A DNA stretch of 64,000 nt from Pseudomonas salomonii (GCF_900107155.1 NZ_FNOX01000015.1:71217-135216); one strand, 5' to 3'. Positions 43,321-52,876 are shown, counted from the first letter of the stretch. Notes: generated by a model not told the origin, from the sequence alone. Numbers and translations: made by a program.

Positions 43321-43812
43321 TTAAAGCGCTTTGCTCCAAAACAGCATGCGGCCATGGGCGGGATCAAAAATCGAATCATCGAAACCGAACTTGCGATAGG
43401 CCGCTTGCGCCACGTCATTGCCTTCGAGCACCTCCAGGGTGATCTTGCAGCAACCGCGCTGACGGGCGATCTCCTCGACCTTGAGCAGCATTTTCTGGCT
43501 AAGCCCCAGGCCACGAAACTGATTCATCACCGCCACATCGTGCACGTTGATCAACGGGCGGCAGGCAAACGTCGAGAACCCTTCGAAGCAATTGACCAGA
43601 CCCGCCGGCTCCCCGCCGACAAACGCCAATACGCTGAATGCGTGGGGGCGCTTGGCCAGTTCGGCTGGCAGTTGCAGCAACAGGTCGGCCGGCAGCGCGT
43701 GGCCGCCGCCCATTGGGTCTTCAGCGTAATGGTTGAGCACCAAGCCAATGGCGTCAGCGTGCACAGGGTTGGTGTAGCTGGCTTGCAGCACCAGGATGTC
43801 TGGGGTATCCAT
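43321..43812 (-). CDS. GNAT family N-acetyltransferase
   Basis: The 163-residue enzyme has the GNAT core: NVHDVAVMNQFRGLGLSQKM (acetyl-CoA loop Q/R-x-x-G-L-G), then LLKVEEIARQRGCCKITLEV and NDVAQAAYRKFGFDDSIFDP. The acceptor is unknown. ATG at 43812 has GGAAGGA directly upstream and is preferred over a TTG four codons earlier. It is a single gene between a terminator and the 3' end of nothing related. Confidence 0.85.
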   Translation of the reverse strand: MDTPDILVLQASYTNPVHADAIGLVLNHYAEDPMGGGHALPADLLLQLPAELAKRPHAFSVLAFVGGEPAGLVNCFEGFSTFACRPLINVHDVAVMNQFRGLGLSQKMLLKVEEIARQRGCCKITLEVLEGNDVAQAAYRKFGFDDSIFDPAHGRMLFWSKAL

Positions 43813-43969
43813 TTCCTTCCTCAATCACGACAACAAGGGAGTCTGTTCCCTTTGAGAGGATGATTGTAAGCGGGGAGCCAGTCGCAGATGAAGGAGATTA
43901 GCTACAAATACCTGACGGAAATGACGAGGCTTGTGCCGCCCAACAAGCGCTTCTGGCCTGGGATATTTC

Positions 43970-45076
43970 CTAGGCGCCGAACCGCTGCAGTTGCATTTCT
44001 TGTAAACGGCTCAGGGTGCGCCGGAACGCAAACTCCAGATAACCCTCGGTGTAAAGGCTTGCCAACGGCACCTGGGCCTCGATAAACAACGGCACCTTGC
44101 GGTCATAGCATTCATCAACCAGTGCGATGAAGCGTCGCACACTGTCATCGTGTACCGACAACTCAGGCAGCTCTCGATCCCCCGCCACCACACGTTGAGC
44201 CGCATCCTCGGTGCCACGGGCAATCCGCGCCGGGCGTTTTTGCGCGCTCAGGTTGGGCACCTCGCCCAGCAGGATCGCCTTGTAGCGATCGCACAGCAGC
44301 ATGAAGTCCATCGCCGCCAAAGGCTGCTCGCACAGATCGGCGTAACGACACCAGAGTACCGAATCGCAGGACTGTACCGCCGTGATCGAGCGAAAACCGA
44401 CGGCGACCGCCCCGCTGCTGACCACCTGCCCTTGACTCAATTGCTTGAACACCGAAGCGAGTGCCTCCGGTTGATTCACCCAATAGCGCTGCAACCCCAC
44501 ACCAGGGTGCAAACGGTGATCTTCACCGCCGTCTACCGCCACCACGTGCATATGCCGCTTGATAGCCTCGATGCCCGGCACGAATCGCTCGCGGTTGAAG
44601 CCGCCCGCGTACAGCTCGTCCGGCGGTTGGTTGGAGGTGCAGACCATGACCACGCCCTCCTCGAACATCACCTGGAACAGTCGGCCGAGAATGATCGCAT
44701 CACCAATGTCGTTGACGAACAGCTCGTCGAAACACAGCACGCGCACCTCCCGGCTGAGTTCCCGCGCCAAAGCCTGCAGGGGGTCCTGGATGCCGCTGAG
44801 CTGGAAAGACCGCTGATGCACCCAGCCCATGAAGTGATGAAAATGCTGGCGCCGCGCGGGAACGCGCAGGCTCTGATAAAACTGGTCCATCAGCCAGGTC
44901 TTGCCCCGGCCCACCGGCCCCCACAGGTATACCCCGGGAATCGGCGAGCGGCCTTGGTGCAGGGCCTCAAAGCAGGTTTGCAGGGCTTGTACCGCGCGGC
45001 GCTGGGCGTCGTCGGGCACGAAGCCTTGCTGGGCGATGGCGTGTTGGTAGGCGGCGAGCGGCGAGTCGAAAGTCAT
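43970..45076 (-). CDS. zapE: ZapE-family AFG1-like P-loop ATPase
   Basis: The 368-residue ATPase has Walker A GPVGRGKT at residues 53-60, Walker B VLCFDELFVND and sensor VMVCTSNQPPDELY, the layout of AFG1/ZapE. ZapE destabilises FtsZ polymers at the division septum under stress. The typical HFHRFM segment appears as QHFHHFMGWVHQRSF. Pseudomonads can carry more than one paralogue, and this copy lacks the usual rplM-rpsI neighbourhood, so it may be the diverged one. The gene downstream of its start is an NTF2-like protein transcribed in the same direction. Confidence 0.8.
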   Translation of the reverse strand: MTFDSPLAAYQHAIAQQGFVPDDAQRRAVQALQTCFEALHQGRSPIPGVYLWGPVGRGKTWLMDQFYQSLRVPARRQHFHHFMGWVHQRSFQLSGIQDPLQALARELSREVRVLCFDELFVNDIGDAIILGRLFQVMFEEGVVMVCTSNQPPDELYAGGFNRERFVPGIEAIKRHMHVVAVDGGEDHRLHPGVGLQRYWVNQPEALASVFKQLSQGQVVSSGAVAVGFRSITAVQSCDSVLWCRYADLCEQPLAAMDFMLLCDRYKAILLGEVPNLSAQKRPARIARGTEDAAQRVVAGDRELPELSVHDDSVRRFIALVDECYDRKVPLFIEAQVPLASLYTEGYLEFAFRRTLSRLQEMQLQRFGA

Positions 45077-45091
45077 GCCTGCCAGTATGAC

Positions 45092-45427
45092 TTACAGCGA
45101 GATATCCAGCCGTGAAATCTTGCCCTGCTGGTTCAGGCGAAAGGTATAGCGCAGCTCCAGCGGGCTTGCGGGGAAATTGCCGGAGACCCTATTGCTGACC
45201 AATACCTTGCCGGTGCGCTGCTGCACGTTGATCACTTCGACGCGCGGCTGATAACGCCGCCCGGTGTCTTCCATCCAGCGAGCAATGGCTGCAGGGCCGA
45301 CCTGATGTTGACCCTCATCGAACACGTTGGCATCGTCGGCAAAACACTGGGCAATCGCTGAGATGTCGCCGGTATTGGTCGCGGTTATGTAGGCTGCAAT
45401 GGCAGGGGCCAACGCTGAAAAAGACAT
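45092..45427 (-). CDS. NTF2-like (SnoaL-type) family protein
   Basis: The 111-residue protein has the cone-shaped NTF2 fold signature: IAAYITATNTGDISAIAQCF, then DDANVFDEGQHQVGPAAIARW and ISRLDISL at the end. Family members are small enzymes or binding proteins for hydrophobic ligands. It follows the YafY-type regulator gene by about 50 bases in the same direction, which suggests that the regulator may control it. AAGGAGC precedes the ATG. Confidence 0.85.
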   Translation of the reverse strand: MSFSALAPAIAAYITATNTGDISAIAQCFADDANVFDEGQHQVGPAAIARWMEDTGRRYQPRVEVINVQQRTGKVLVSNRVSGNFPASPLELRYTFRLNQQGKISRLDISL

Positions 45428-45478
45428 GGCACAGCTCCTTTTTAGTGATGTATGGCGCCATGCTAAGCCAGCCCTGTG

Positions 45479-46195
45479 TCAGTTTTTGTCAGGAGTAAAG
45501 GGTCCTGAATCGTTGTGGTCCATCAACTTGCGCCAGCCGCGCAGCAGGTCGCTGCGCCGGCCAGGGTAACGCTCACCGTGGGCGTCAGCTGCGGCCACCC
45601 GGTCGGTGCGAAACGTACGATAGGCACCACGCAACTCGCACCAGGCCACGATCACACGCACCTCATTGAGAAACCCCAATGCCAGCGGCCAGATCAGCCG
45701 CTGGCTCTGGGTTTGGCTGGCGTCGGCATAATCGATATGCAGCTTGGCCTGGTTGCGAATCGCCTCACGAAACACATTCAGCGGCACGCGGTTTTCCGGG
45801 TAGCCAAACCCCGGCGGCCCTGGCAGCAGCGTGGGGTTACGCAAGGCTTCCTGCGCCGCCGGGTCGAGCACATCGGCAATTTTTGCCAAGGCATTGGCCG
45901 CCGCACGGCTGAGCACGTCATCGCCGCGCTGGTCCACATAACGCAAGCCCAGCACGATGGCTTCGGTTTCCTCGGCGTTGAGCATCAATGGCGGCAGGAA
46001 CAGCCCACTGCGCAACACATAGCCCACCCCGGCCTCACCAAAAATCGGCGCGCCGAGGGCCGTCAACTCAGCGATATCGCGATACAGCGTGCGCTCGGAC
46101 ACTTCCAGTTGCTCAGCCAGTACGGCCGCAGTTACCGGGCGCTTCTTGCCCCGCAGGGCCTGCAACAAGGTCAGTAAACGAGTAGTGCGCGACAC
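45479..46195 (-). CDS. YafY-type transcriptional regulator (HTH_11 and WYL domains)
   Basis: The 238-residue regulator begins with a DeoR-like winged helix (VTAAVLAEQLEVSERTLYRD and IAELTALGAPIFGEAGVGY). The C-terminal WYL-type ligand domain includes LHIDYADASQTQSQRLIWPL and NEVRVIVAWCELRGAYRTFR. Such proteins usually repress or activate an adjacent gene in response to a small ligand. The next gene in the same direction encodes the NTF2-like protein. Confidence 0.9.
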   Translation of the reverse strand: MSRTTRLLTLLQALRGKKRPVTAAVLAEQLEVSERTLYRDIAELTALGAPIFGEAGVGYVLRSGLFLPPLMLNAEETEAIVLGLRYVDQRGDDVLSRAAANALAKIADVLDPAAQEALRNPTLLPGPPGFGYPENRVPLNVFREAIRNQAKLHIDYADASQTQSQRLIWPLALGFLNEVRVIVAWCELRGAYRTFRTDRVAAADAHGERYPGRRSDLLRGWRKLMDHNDSGPFTPDKN

Positions 46196-46331
46196 GTGGA
46201 CCCCGCCGAAACAGCCAAAAGTGCCGCAGCTTAGCAGAGCCTCCTGTCAGAAAACGTCAGCAGTATTTATCTCGGAGCGCTTCGCACTCGACCAAGGCGC
46301 AGACATACCGCGACCACCGGTTATTTGAGAC

Positions 46332-46364
46332 AAAAAAAACGGCCTGAACAGGCCGTTTTTTTTA
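46332..46364. terminator. Bidirectional terminator downstream of pepN
   Basis: AAAAAAAACGGCCTG and CAGGCCGTTTTTTTT form a hairpin with a two-base loop and T runs on both strands. It lies between the upstream region of the YafY-type gene and the 3' end of pepN. Confidence 0.92.
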
Positions 46365-46374
46365 TGCGCCCAGC

Positions 46375-49032
46375 TTAGGCAAGGCTCTTGCTGACCACCT
46401 CGAACACATCGCTCGACAGCTCGCCGGAGGCGCGAATGCGCTCCAGTTCCGCCTTCATCAGCGCCTGACGGGCGCTGTCGTATTTACGCCAGCGGGTCAA
46501 CGGCGCCAACTGGCGCGAAGCGATTTGCGGGTTGAAGCCATTGAGCTGGATCACCAGGTCCGCCAGGAAGCGATAACCCGAGCCGTCCGCCGCATGGAAG
46601 TTGATCAGGTTCCGCCCGGCAAAGGCACCCACCAGTGCACGCACCTTGTTCGGATTCTTGATGTTGAACGCCGAATGCTCCATCAGCGCCTTGACCCGCG
46701 CCAACCCGCCCGGCAACGTGCTGCCCGCCTGTACGCTGAACCACTGGTCCATCACCAACGGGTTATCCTTGAAGTTCTCGGCAAACACCGCCAGCGCCTG
46801 GGCTTTTTCCGCTTCGAACGGCGAGTTCACCAACACCGCCAATGCCGTGAGGCGCTCGGTCATGTTGTCGCTGGTGTCGAACTGATCCAGGGTGGCGGCC
46901 AATACTTCGGGTTTGCCGCTGAGCATCAGGTACGACAGCGCAATGTTCTGCAAGGCGCGCCGGGCAAAGTGCTCGGCCGCCGCCACATAAGGCGTCTGCT
47001 TGGACAGCTCGCGATTGGCCTGGTAACGCAGCCACAGCGCTTCGAACAGGTTGTCGGCCAGTTGCTTGCGGGCGTACTCACGGGCGGCGTGGATAGCCTC
47101 CACATCCGCCACTTCGCTGATTTCCGTGAGGTAGGCTTCGCTTGGCAGCGAGAGCATTTCGGCGACCATGGCCTGGTCCAGGCTTTCATCGCTCAAGACC
47201 GTGCGCAGTGCGTCGATCAGGCGCTGGTCGAGCTTCAACGCCTGCCCCGCCTGGTGCTGGGCGATCAGCTCCTGCAACACTTGCACCGACAATTGCTGGC
47301 CGGCATCCCAGCGATTGAAACCATCGCTGTCGTGCTGCATCAGGAACATCAGCTGGTCGCGGTTGTACGGGAAGCTCAGTTTCACCGGCGCGGAGAAGCC
47401 ACGCAGCAGCGAAGGCAACGGCTTTTCGGCGATATCGACGAAGGTGAAAGTCTGCTCGGCCTCTGTCACCGAAATCACCCGTGACGTGCCGCCAGCTGCC
47501 GCTTCACCGGCCAGGCGCAAGGCGACAGCGGCGCCCTGCCCGTCCAACAAGCCCAACTCCACCGGAATCACGAACGGCAGTTTCTCAACCTTGTCCGGCG
47601 TTTCCGGGCAGCTTTGACGGAACGTCAGGCTGTAGGTCTTGGCGGCGGCATCAAACGACTCGCTCACCGCCAGACGCGGCGTACCGGCCTGGCTGTACCA
47701 GCGTTTGAACTGGCTGAGGTCGGCGCCATTGGCGTCTTCCATGGCCTTGATGAAGTCGTCGCAGGTCACGGCCTGGCCGTCATGGCGCTCGAAGTACAGG
47801 TCGCTGCCTTTACGGAAGCCTTCAGCGCCGAGCAAGGTGTGGATCATGCCGACCACTTCCGAGCCCTTTTCGTACACGGTCAGGGTGTAGAAGTTGGAGA
47901 TTTCGATAAAGCTTTCCGGGCGTACCGCGTGGGCCATCGGGCCGGCGTCTTCGGCGAACTGATGGGTGCGCAGGTACGCCACATCCTGGATGCGCTTGAC
48001 CGTGGCCGAGTTCATGTCGGCGGAGAAGCCCGAGTCACGGAACACGGTGAAGCCTTCCTTGAGCGACAGCTGGAACCAGTCGCGGCAGGTCACGCGGTTG
48101 CCCGACCAGTTGTGGAAATATTCGTGGGCAACAATCGCCTCGACGCGCTGGTGCGCGGCGTCGGTGGCGGTTTCGGCGCGGGCCAGCACGGCGCTGGAGT
48201 TGAAGATATTGAGGCCCTTGTTCTCCATGGCGCCCATGTTGAAGTCATTCACGGCGACGATCATGAAGATATCGAGGTCATACTCGCGGCCGTAGGTTTC
48301 TTCGTCCCAGCGCATGGATTTTTTCAGGCTGGTCATGGCGTGCTGGCACTTGTCGATGTTTTCCGGCTCGACGTAGATGCGCAGTGCCACTTCGCGGTTG
48401 GTCATGGTGGTGAAGCTGTCTTCAACGCACCACAAATCGCCGGCCACCAACGCGAACAGATAGGCCGGTTTCTTGAACGGGTCTTCCCAGGTCGCCCAGT
48501 GGCGGCCGTCTTCACCAGGGCCGCTGGCAATCGGGTTGCCGTTGGACAGCAGCACCGGGTAGCGGTGTTGCTCGGCGATCACCGTGGTGGTGAAGGTGCT
48601 CATTACGTCCGGGCGGTCGAGGTAGTACGTGATCTTGCGGAAACCTTCGGCCTCGCACTGGGTGCAGAACATGCCGCCGGATTTGTACAGGCCTTCCAGG
48701 GCGGTGTTGGTTTCCGGGTGGATACGCACGCTGGTGTCGACCGTGAAGGTTTCGCGGGTCGGGTGCAGGGTCAGGTGGCTGTCGGTCAACTGATAGTCGG
48801 CCTCGGTCAGCTCTTTGTCACCCAGGTTGACCGTCAGCAGCTCCAACTGCTGGCCATCGAGCACCAGTGGCGGCAGGCCGGGCCCGCGCTCAGGGTTGCG
48901 GCGCATCACCAGCTGCGCATGGACCAGGCTGTGGTCCTCGAACAACTCGAAGGTCAGGTGCGTCTCTTCGATCAGGTAGTCCGGCGCCTGATAGTCCTTC
49001 AGGTAGATCATCTTCGGTTGTTCGGTGCGCAT
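46375..49032 (-). CDS. pepN: Aminopeptidase N (M1 family)
   Basis: The 885-residue zinc exopeptidase removes N-terminal residues from peptides in the cytosol. Motifs are GAMENKGLNIFN (substrate amine recognition), HEYFHNWSGNR (HExxH) and the third ligand in LKEGFTVFRD. Length and layout match the gammaproteobacterial PepN. The start MRTEQPKMIYLKDY is chosen because AAGGATGCTATCC precedes it; an ATG three codons earlier is too close to the site. It is the last gene of the nadK-led block. Confidence 0.96.
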   Translation of the reverse strand: MRTEQPKMIYLKDYQAPDYLIEETHLTFELFEDHSLVHAQLVMRRNPERGPGLPPLVLDGQQLELLTVNLGDKELTEADYQLTDSHLTLHPTRETFTVDTSVRIHPETNTALEGLYKSGGMFCTQCEAEGFRKITYYLDRPDVMSTFTTTVIAEQHRYPVLLSNGNPIASGPGEDGRHWATWEDPFKKPAYLFALVAGDLWCVEDSFTTMTNREVALRIYVEPENIDKCQHAMTSLKKSMRWDEETYGREYDLDIFMIVAVNDFNMGAMENKGLNIFNSSAVLARAETATDAAHQRVEAIVAHEYFHNWSGNRVTCRDWFQLSLKEGFTVFRDSGFSADMNSATVKRIQDVAYLRTHQFAEDAGPMAHAVRPESFIEISNFYTLTVYEKGSEVVGMIHTLLGAEGFRKGSDLYFERHDGQAVTCDDFIKAMEDANGADLSQFKRWYSQAGTPRLAVSESFDAAAKTYSLTFRQSCPETPDKVEKLPFVIPVELGLLDGQGAAVALRLAGEAAAGGTSRVISVTEAEQTFTFVDIAEKPLPSLLRGFSAPVKLSFPYNRDQLMFLMQHDSDGFNRWDAGQQLSVQVLQELIAQHQAGQALKLDQRLIDALRTVLSDESLDQAMVAEMLSLPSEAYLTEISEVADVEAIHAAREYARKQLADNLFEALWLRYQANRELSKQTPYVAAAEHFARRALQNIALSYLMLSGKPEVLAATLDQFDTSDNMTERLTALAVLVNSPFEAEKAQALAVFAENFKDNPLVMDQWFSVQAGSTLPGGLARVKALMEHSAFNIKNPNKVRALVGAFAGRNLINFHAADGSGYRFLADLVIQLNGFNPQIASRQLAPLTRWRKYDSARQALMKAELERIRASGELSSDVFEVVSKSLA

Positions 49033-49046
49033 GGATAGCATCCTTT

Positions 49047-49844
49047 TTACTGGTGCACGGCGAGCTGGTAGGCCGTGTACTTACGAATGTTGATAACGCC
49101 GGTGTCGAAGATCAGGTATTGGCCCTTGATCCCCAGCAACGTGCCTTCGGCAATCGGGTTCTTGTCCAGGTTGAAGCTGACGATCTTGGCCGGGTATTGC
49201 TCGACCGGGTAACGGATTTCGATCGGATCGATGTCGGTCACCGGTTGGATGGCCTGCAGGCCAAAGCGTTCCTGCAACCCCAGCAAGCCCTCGGCGCAAG
49301 AGGCGAACAGCTCATCGCGCACCTGCTTGAGGTCCACCGATTGCGCATCGCCCTTGAGTAAAGCACGCCAGTTGGTTTTATCGGCCACTTGGCTGCGAAA
49401 CAGGTCCTCAACGAAACCGGATTGCTGACGGGTCGCCACGCGCATGATCGGCAGCGCCTGGCTGGCGCCCTGGTCGAGCCAGCGGGTCGGCAACTGGGTA
49501 GCGCGGGTGATGCCGACCTTGATGCCCGACGAATTGGCCAGATACACCACGTGGTCGGTCATGCAGAATTGTTCGCCCCAGCCCGGATCACGGCAGGTGC
49601 CGGCGTCGTAATGGCAACGCTCGGGGCTCATGATGCACAGGTCACACTGGGCCAGTTTGGTCATGCACGGGTAGCAATAACCCTGGCTGAAACTGGTCTT
49701 GGTCTTGCGGCCGCAATGGCTGCAATGGATGGCACCGAGATACTCCAGCCGCACGTGGGTACCGATCAACGGGTTGACCGGCACCTCGGTGTCGCCCAGG
49801 CGAAACGCATATTGAACAGTCGGCTCACCGAGTTGCGCCGACAT
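49047..49844 (-). CDS. DUF2797 family protein, cysteine-rich
   Basis: The 265-residue protein has an N-terminal region with many paired cysteines: CSHCGRKT, YCYPCMTKLAQCDLCIM and CRDPGWGEQFC, suggesting one or more zinc sites. A GIY-YIG-like stretch (VVYLANSSGIKVGITRATQL) follows, and the C-terminal half ends in a beta-rich part (LLGIKGQYLIFDTGVINIRK). It matches DUF2797, whose role is unknown. The start at MSAQLGEPTVQYAF is tentative because the ribosome site is weak; a longer frame would overlap yeaC. Confidence 0.85.
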   Translation of the reverse strand: MSAQLGEPTVQYAFRLGDTEVPVNPLIGTHVRLEYLGAIHCSHCGRKTKTSFSQGYCYPCMTKLAQCDLCIMSPERCHYDAGTCRDPGWGEQFCMTDHVVYLANSSGIKVGITRATQLPTRWLDQGASQALPIMRVATRQQSGFVEDLFRSQVADKTNWRALLKGDAQSVDLKQVRDELFASCAEGLLGLQERFGLQAIQPVTDIDPIEIRYPVEQYPAKIVSFNLDKNPIAEGTLLGIKGQYLIFDTGVINIRKYTAYQLAVHQ

Positions 49845-49873
49845 TTTGCTGACTGCACCGCGACCAATTTCAA

Positions 49874-50134
49874 TCAATGGATCGCATCCGACTTGAACAG
49901 AATGTTCGGCACCGGCGCCGACTTCGACGCGCATTCCTGCGGGCCCATGTAGCCGGTACGCTGCTCTTCGGGCAGGTTCTGGATTTCCCAGGCGATCACC
50001 GCTTGCAAGGACAGCTCACGCTGTTCGGCGGTGAGCTTGCGGCCATCGGACCACTTGCCGATTTCCACGGCCAGCTTGAGGCTCTCGTAGATGTCCGGGG
50101 TGATGTTTTCAATCATTTCAGCAAAAGAGGACAT
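49874..50134 (-). CDS. yeaC: YeaC family protein (DUF1315)
   Basis: The 86-residue cytosolic protein begins MSSFAEMIENITPDIYESLK and contains LAVEIGKWSDGRKLTAEQRE, followed by AVIAWEIQNLPEEQRTGYMG, matching the YeaC/DUF1315 family. Function is unknown. GGAAGAGCC lies upstream of the ATG. It sits inside the nadK-to-pepN block, 15 bases after the rhomboid gene. Confidence 0.92.
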   Translation of the reverse strand: MSSFAEMIENITPDIYESLKLAVEIGKWSDGRKLTAEQRELSLQAVIAWEIQNLPEEQRTGYMGPQECASKSAPVPNILFKSDAIH

Positions 50135-50148
50135 AAGGCTCTTCCTTA

Positions 50149-51018
50149 TCAAATAGAGGCTTTGCGGCGGTTGTACAACCCACCCAGCAAACCCGTCAGG
50201 CAACCGATGACCAAGCCACTCACGTGAGCCGCGTTGGCGATTTCGCCGAAACCGATCATCGAGATCAGCCCCGACATGCACAGCACCAGCCATATCAGCA
50301 TCATCGCCAGCACGCCGCGCGGCAGGCGATAAGCCGGGTTGGGCGACAACAATTGGAAGATCCAGCAATGTCCGAGCAAGCCATACAACACGCCGGACAG
50401 GCCGCCAAACAGGCTCGGGCCGCCATAGGCGTATTGCGCATAATTGGACACCAGGCTGAACAACAGGGTCAGGCCCAGCAGGTTGATACTGCCCTGGCGC
50501 ACTTCAATGCGCCGCCCCAGCTCCCAGTACCACATGCCGTTCATGGCCAGGTGCAGGATGCCGAAGTGGATCAGCATCGGCGTGACCAGCCGCCACCACT
50601 GCCCCGACGCCATGGTCTCGGCAAACGGGGTGAACTGGATGTAGTCGCCCATCACGTGAAACGGCAGGAAGGTCAGCCAGCTCATGGTCTGCAGGTTTTC
50701 ACCCAGCAAGGTCACTACGCCGACAATCATGCTCGCCAGCAGCACCAGCGCCGTCACCGGGCTGAAACGCACTTGCTGAACAAAGCTTGGCCGCTTAACC
50801 GGCGCCTGCTCGGGAATATCCAGTTGCTGGTCCGGATCACCGGCGGGAAAGCGTTGATACAACACTTGTACGTCGGCACTGATGTTCTCGGGCACCCACA
50901 ATACTTGCTCGCCTGCTTCTTCACTGACGCGATGGGGCACTTGCATGCGTTGCAGCAGTTTGACGAAACCGCCCAGGTCGACACTCAGCGGCAAGCGCAA
51001 TACAGCTACGGAACTCAT
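50149..51018 (-). CDS. Rhomboid family intramembrane serine protease
   Basis: The 289-residue protein has an N-terminal cytosolic domain, like GlpG, and six membrane helices from about residue 90. Catalytic Ser lies in GGLSGVLYGLLGH (GxSG) and catalytic His in ANAAHVSGLVIG. HFGILHLAMNGMWYWELGRR is the conserved HxxxN region of helix 2. It cleaves membrane proteins within the bilayer; substrates are unknown. Its start overlaps the stop of the upstream metallophosphatase in ATGA. Confidence 0.93.
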   Translation of the reverse strand: MSSVAVLRLPLSVDLGGFVKLLQRMQVPHRVSEEAGEQVLWVPENISADVQVLYQRFPAGDPDQQLDIPEQAPVKRPSFVQQVRFSPVTALVLLASMIVGVVTLLGENLQTMSWLTFLPFHVMGDYIQFTPFAETMASGQWWRLVTPMLIHFGILHLAMNGMWYWELGRRIEVRQGSINLLGLTLLFSLVSNYAQYAYGGPSLFGGLSGVLYGLLGHCWIFQLLSPNPAYRLPRGVLAMMLIWLVLCMSGLISMIGFGEIANAAHVSGLVIGCLTGLLGGLYNRRKASI

Positions 51019-51986
51019 GCAATCACCTCAGGCCGCTCAACGTCGACCCATACAAATTTACGCGGATCCAGGCGTGTTTCCTGGTCCAGTCGGTACGCCA
51101 CCAGCTTGCCGTACAGCACCGCGCTGTAGTCCAGGCAGGCCAGGTTGTCACGGATCGGCGCCGGTTTGCCGCTGCGCCAGTAATGGCCGACGAACAGCAA
51201 CGGTTCGTCGACGCCATAACGCAGCAGGGCATTTTTTTCGGTCGACGACAACGGCGTGCGCGCCACCGGCTCCGGCAGTGCATCGGGTTGAAACACGATA
51301 TCGCCGTAGGTTTTCGGGTCGTCTTCCCAGAACTTGGTGCGGAAAAACGAGCGCGTCAGGCCATCGCCGCCGGTCAGCGTGAGACCGTCCGGCAGGCGCA
51401 TGTCGGTGCCGCGCAGCAGGCGGTCGAAGGCGTTGCAGGCAAAACTGCCCGGCACGGCGGCGGCCTGCAAAAAGTGCTGGTCGATGCAGCCATCCGGGAA
51501 GGTGGCGCGCAGCGGTTGGATAAAGCCTTCGTCCCAGCACGCATGCACCACGCGAAACCGCCCGGCGTCGACAAACAGCGGCATGTCGTAGAACCAGCCG
51601 AGGAAGTCGTGCCAGTCGGCCGGATGGTGTTCGAACTGGGTCAGGGTTTCGTGGATCAACCGCGCATGGCGTGGGTTGTGCTCGCGCACGAACTGCTTGC
51701 CACTGCCCGGCGGCGCCGGTGTGGTCCAGCCCAGCGCATTGAACTCGTGGTTGCCCATGATGCACAGCGCCTGGCCGGCCTCGGTCATATCGTGGACGAT
51801 ATGCAGCGCCTCGCGGATGCGCGGCCCACGGTCGATGATATCGCCGAGGAACACCGCCATACGCGTCGGATGGCGCCAGGTTCCAGCCTGTTTTTGGTAG
51901 CCCAGCCGGTCGAGCAAGTGCTCAAGGGTATGAGCGCAACCGTGCACGTCACCGATCAGGTCATAGCTACGCGCGGGATCGAGCAT
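51015..51986 (-). CDS. Calcineurin-like metallophosphoesterase (PPP-type)
   Basis: The 323-residue enzyme shows the phosphoesterase motifs DLIGDVHGCAHTLEHLL, VFLGDIIDRGP, IMGNHEFNALGW and, later, LLFVGHYWRSG. It resembles PPP-type protein phosphatases and bis(5'-nucleosyl) tetraphosphatases such as PrpA/ApaH. The ATG shares one base with the nadK TGA (TGATG), so the two are coupled; the rhomboid gene overlaps at its other end. Confidence 0.9.
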   Translation of the reverse strand: MLDPARSYDLIGDVHGCAHTLEHLLDRLGYQKQAGTWRHPTRMAVFLGDIIDRGPRIREALHIVHDMTEAGQALCIMGNHEFNALGWTTPAPPGSGKQFVREHNPRHARLIHETLTQFEHHPADWHDFLGWFYDMPLFVDAGRFRVVHACWDEGFIQPLRATFPDGCIDQHFLQAAAVPGSFACNAFDRLLRGTDMRLPDGLTLTGGDGLTRSFFRTKFWEDDPKTYGDIVFQPDALPEPVARTPLSSTEKNALLRYGVDEPLLFVGHYWRSGKPAPIRDNLACLDYSAVLYGKLVAYRLDQETRLDPRKFVWVDVERPEVIA

Positions 51987-52876
51987 CAGTCGCCTCCACC
52001 CCCCAAGCGGCTGCCCCAGCCCAGCTTGGTGCGGCACACTTCGTAGTAGTTGTGGTCCAGCGGGTGGATCAACCGCAACTTCTGTGCCTTTTTGCTCACG
52101 GTGATGGTGTCACCGGGGGCGCAGGTGAAATGGTTCTGCCCGTCGCAGGAGACTTGCGGGTAGATCTGCATATCTTTGGACACCACAATTTTCAGCTCAC
52201 TGTTGCCATCGACCACAATAGGCCGGCTGGACAACATATGGGGGTACATCGGCACGATCACAATGGCGTCGAGCTTGGGGTGCATGATCGGGCCGCCGGC
52301 CGACAGCGCGTACGCAGTGGAGCCGGTCGGCGTGGCCACGATCAGCCCGTCGGCCTTCTGGCTGCACACGAACTGGCCGTCGATATACAACTCGAACTCG
52401 ATCATCCGCGTGGATTTGCCGGGGTGCAGCACCACGTCATTGAGCGCGTCGCCCTGGCCGATGGCCTCGCCATGGCGGCGCACTTCGGCTTGCAGCAGGA
52501 AGCGGTTTTCCACCAGGTAATGGCCGTCGAGCACCTTGGCGACTTCGACTTCCAGGTCATCCGGACGGATATCCGTGAGAAACCCCAAACTGCCACGGTT
52601 GATCCCCAGCACCGGCACGTTGTGCCGCGCCAGAGCACGGGCGGCGCCCAGCAGGCTGCCGTCGCCGCCGACCACAATCACCATGTCACAAACTTCGCCG
52701 AGCATCTTGCGCGAGGAAGTTTGCAGGCCGTGGCCGGGGAGGATTTCGGCGATGGTGTCTTCGAGGATCACATGCAGGTGGCGTTCCAGCAGGAACTTTT
52801 TCAGTCGGCGGACGGTGTCCAGCACCTGAGTACTGCCCAGGCGACCGATAATGCCGATATTGCGAAATTGCTCCAT
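51986..52876 (-). CDS. nadK: NAD kinase
   Basis: The 296-residue enzyme phosphorylates NAD+ to NADP+. It has the conserved VVGGDGSLLGAARAL (GGDG), INRGSLGFLTD and DGLIVATPTGSTAYALSAGG motifs, with GGPIMHP following. AGGAGCCCC stands before the ATG at 52876. It heads a leftward block: nadK, metallophosphatase, rhomboid, yeaC, DUF2797, pepN, with overlaps or short gaps. Confidence 0.97.
   Translation of the reverse strand: MEQFRNIGIIGRLGSTQVLDTVRRLKKFLLERHLHVILEDTIAEILPGHGLQTSSRKMLGEVCDMVIVVGGDGSLLGAARALARHNVPVLGINRGSLGFLTDIRPDDLEVEVAKVLDGHYLVENRFLLQAEVRRHGEAIGQGDALNDVVLHPGKSTRMIEFELYIDGQFVCSQKADGLIVATPTGSTAYALSAGGPIMHPKLDAIVIVPMYPHMLSSRPIVVDGNSELKIVVSKDMQIYPQVSCDGQNHFTCAPGDTITVSKKAQKLRLIHPLDHNYYEVCRTKLGWGSRLGGGGD

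Noticed and set aside
47614..49038. Plus-strand frame opposite pepN
   Set aside because: It is antisense to the HExxH and GAMEN regions of aminopeptidase N and has no family features.
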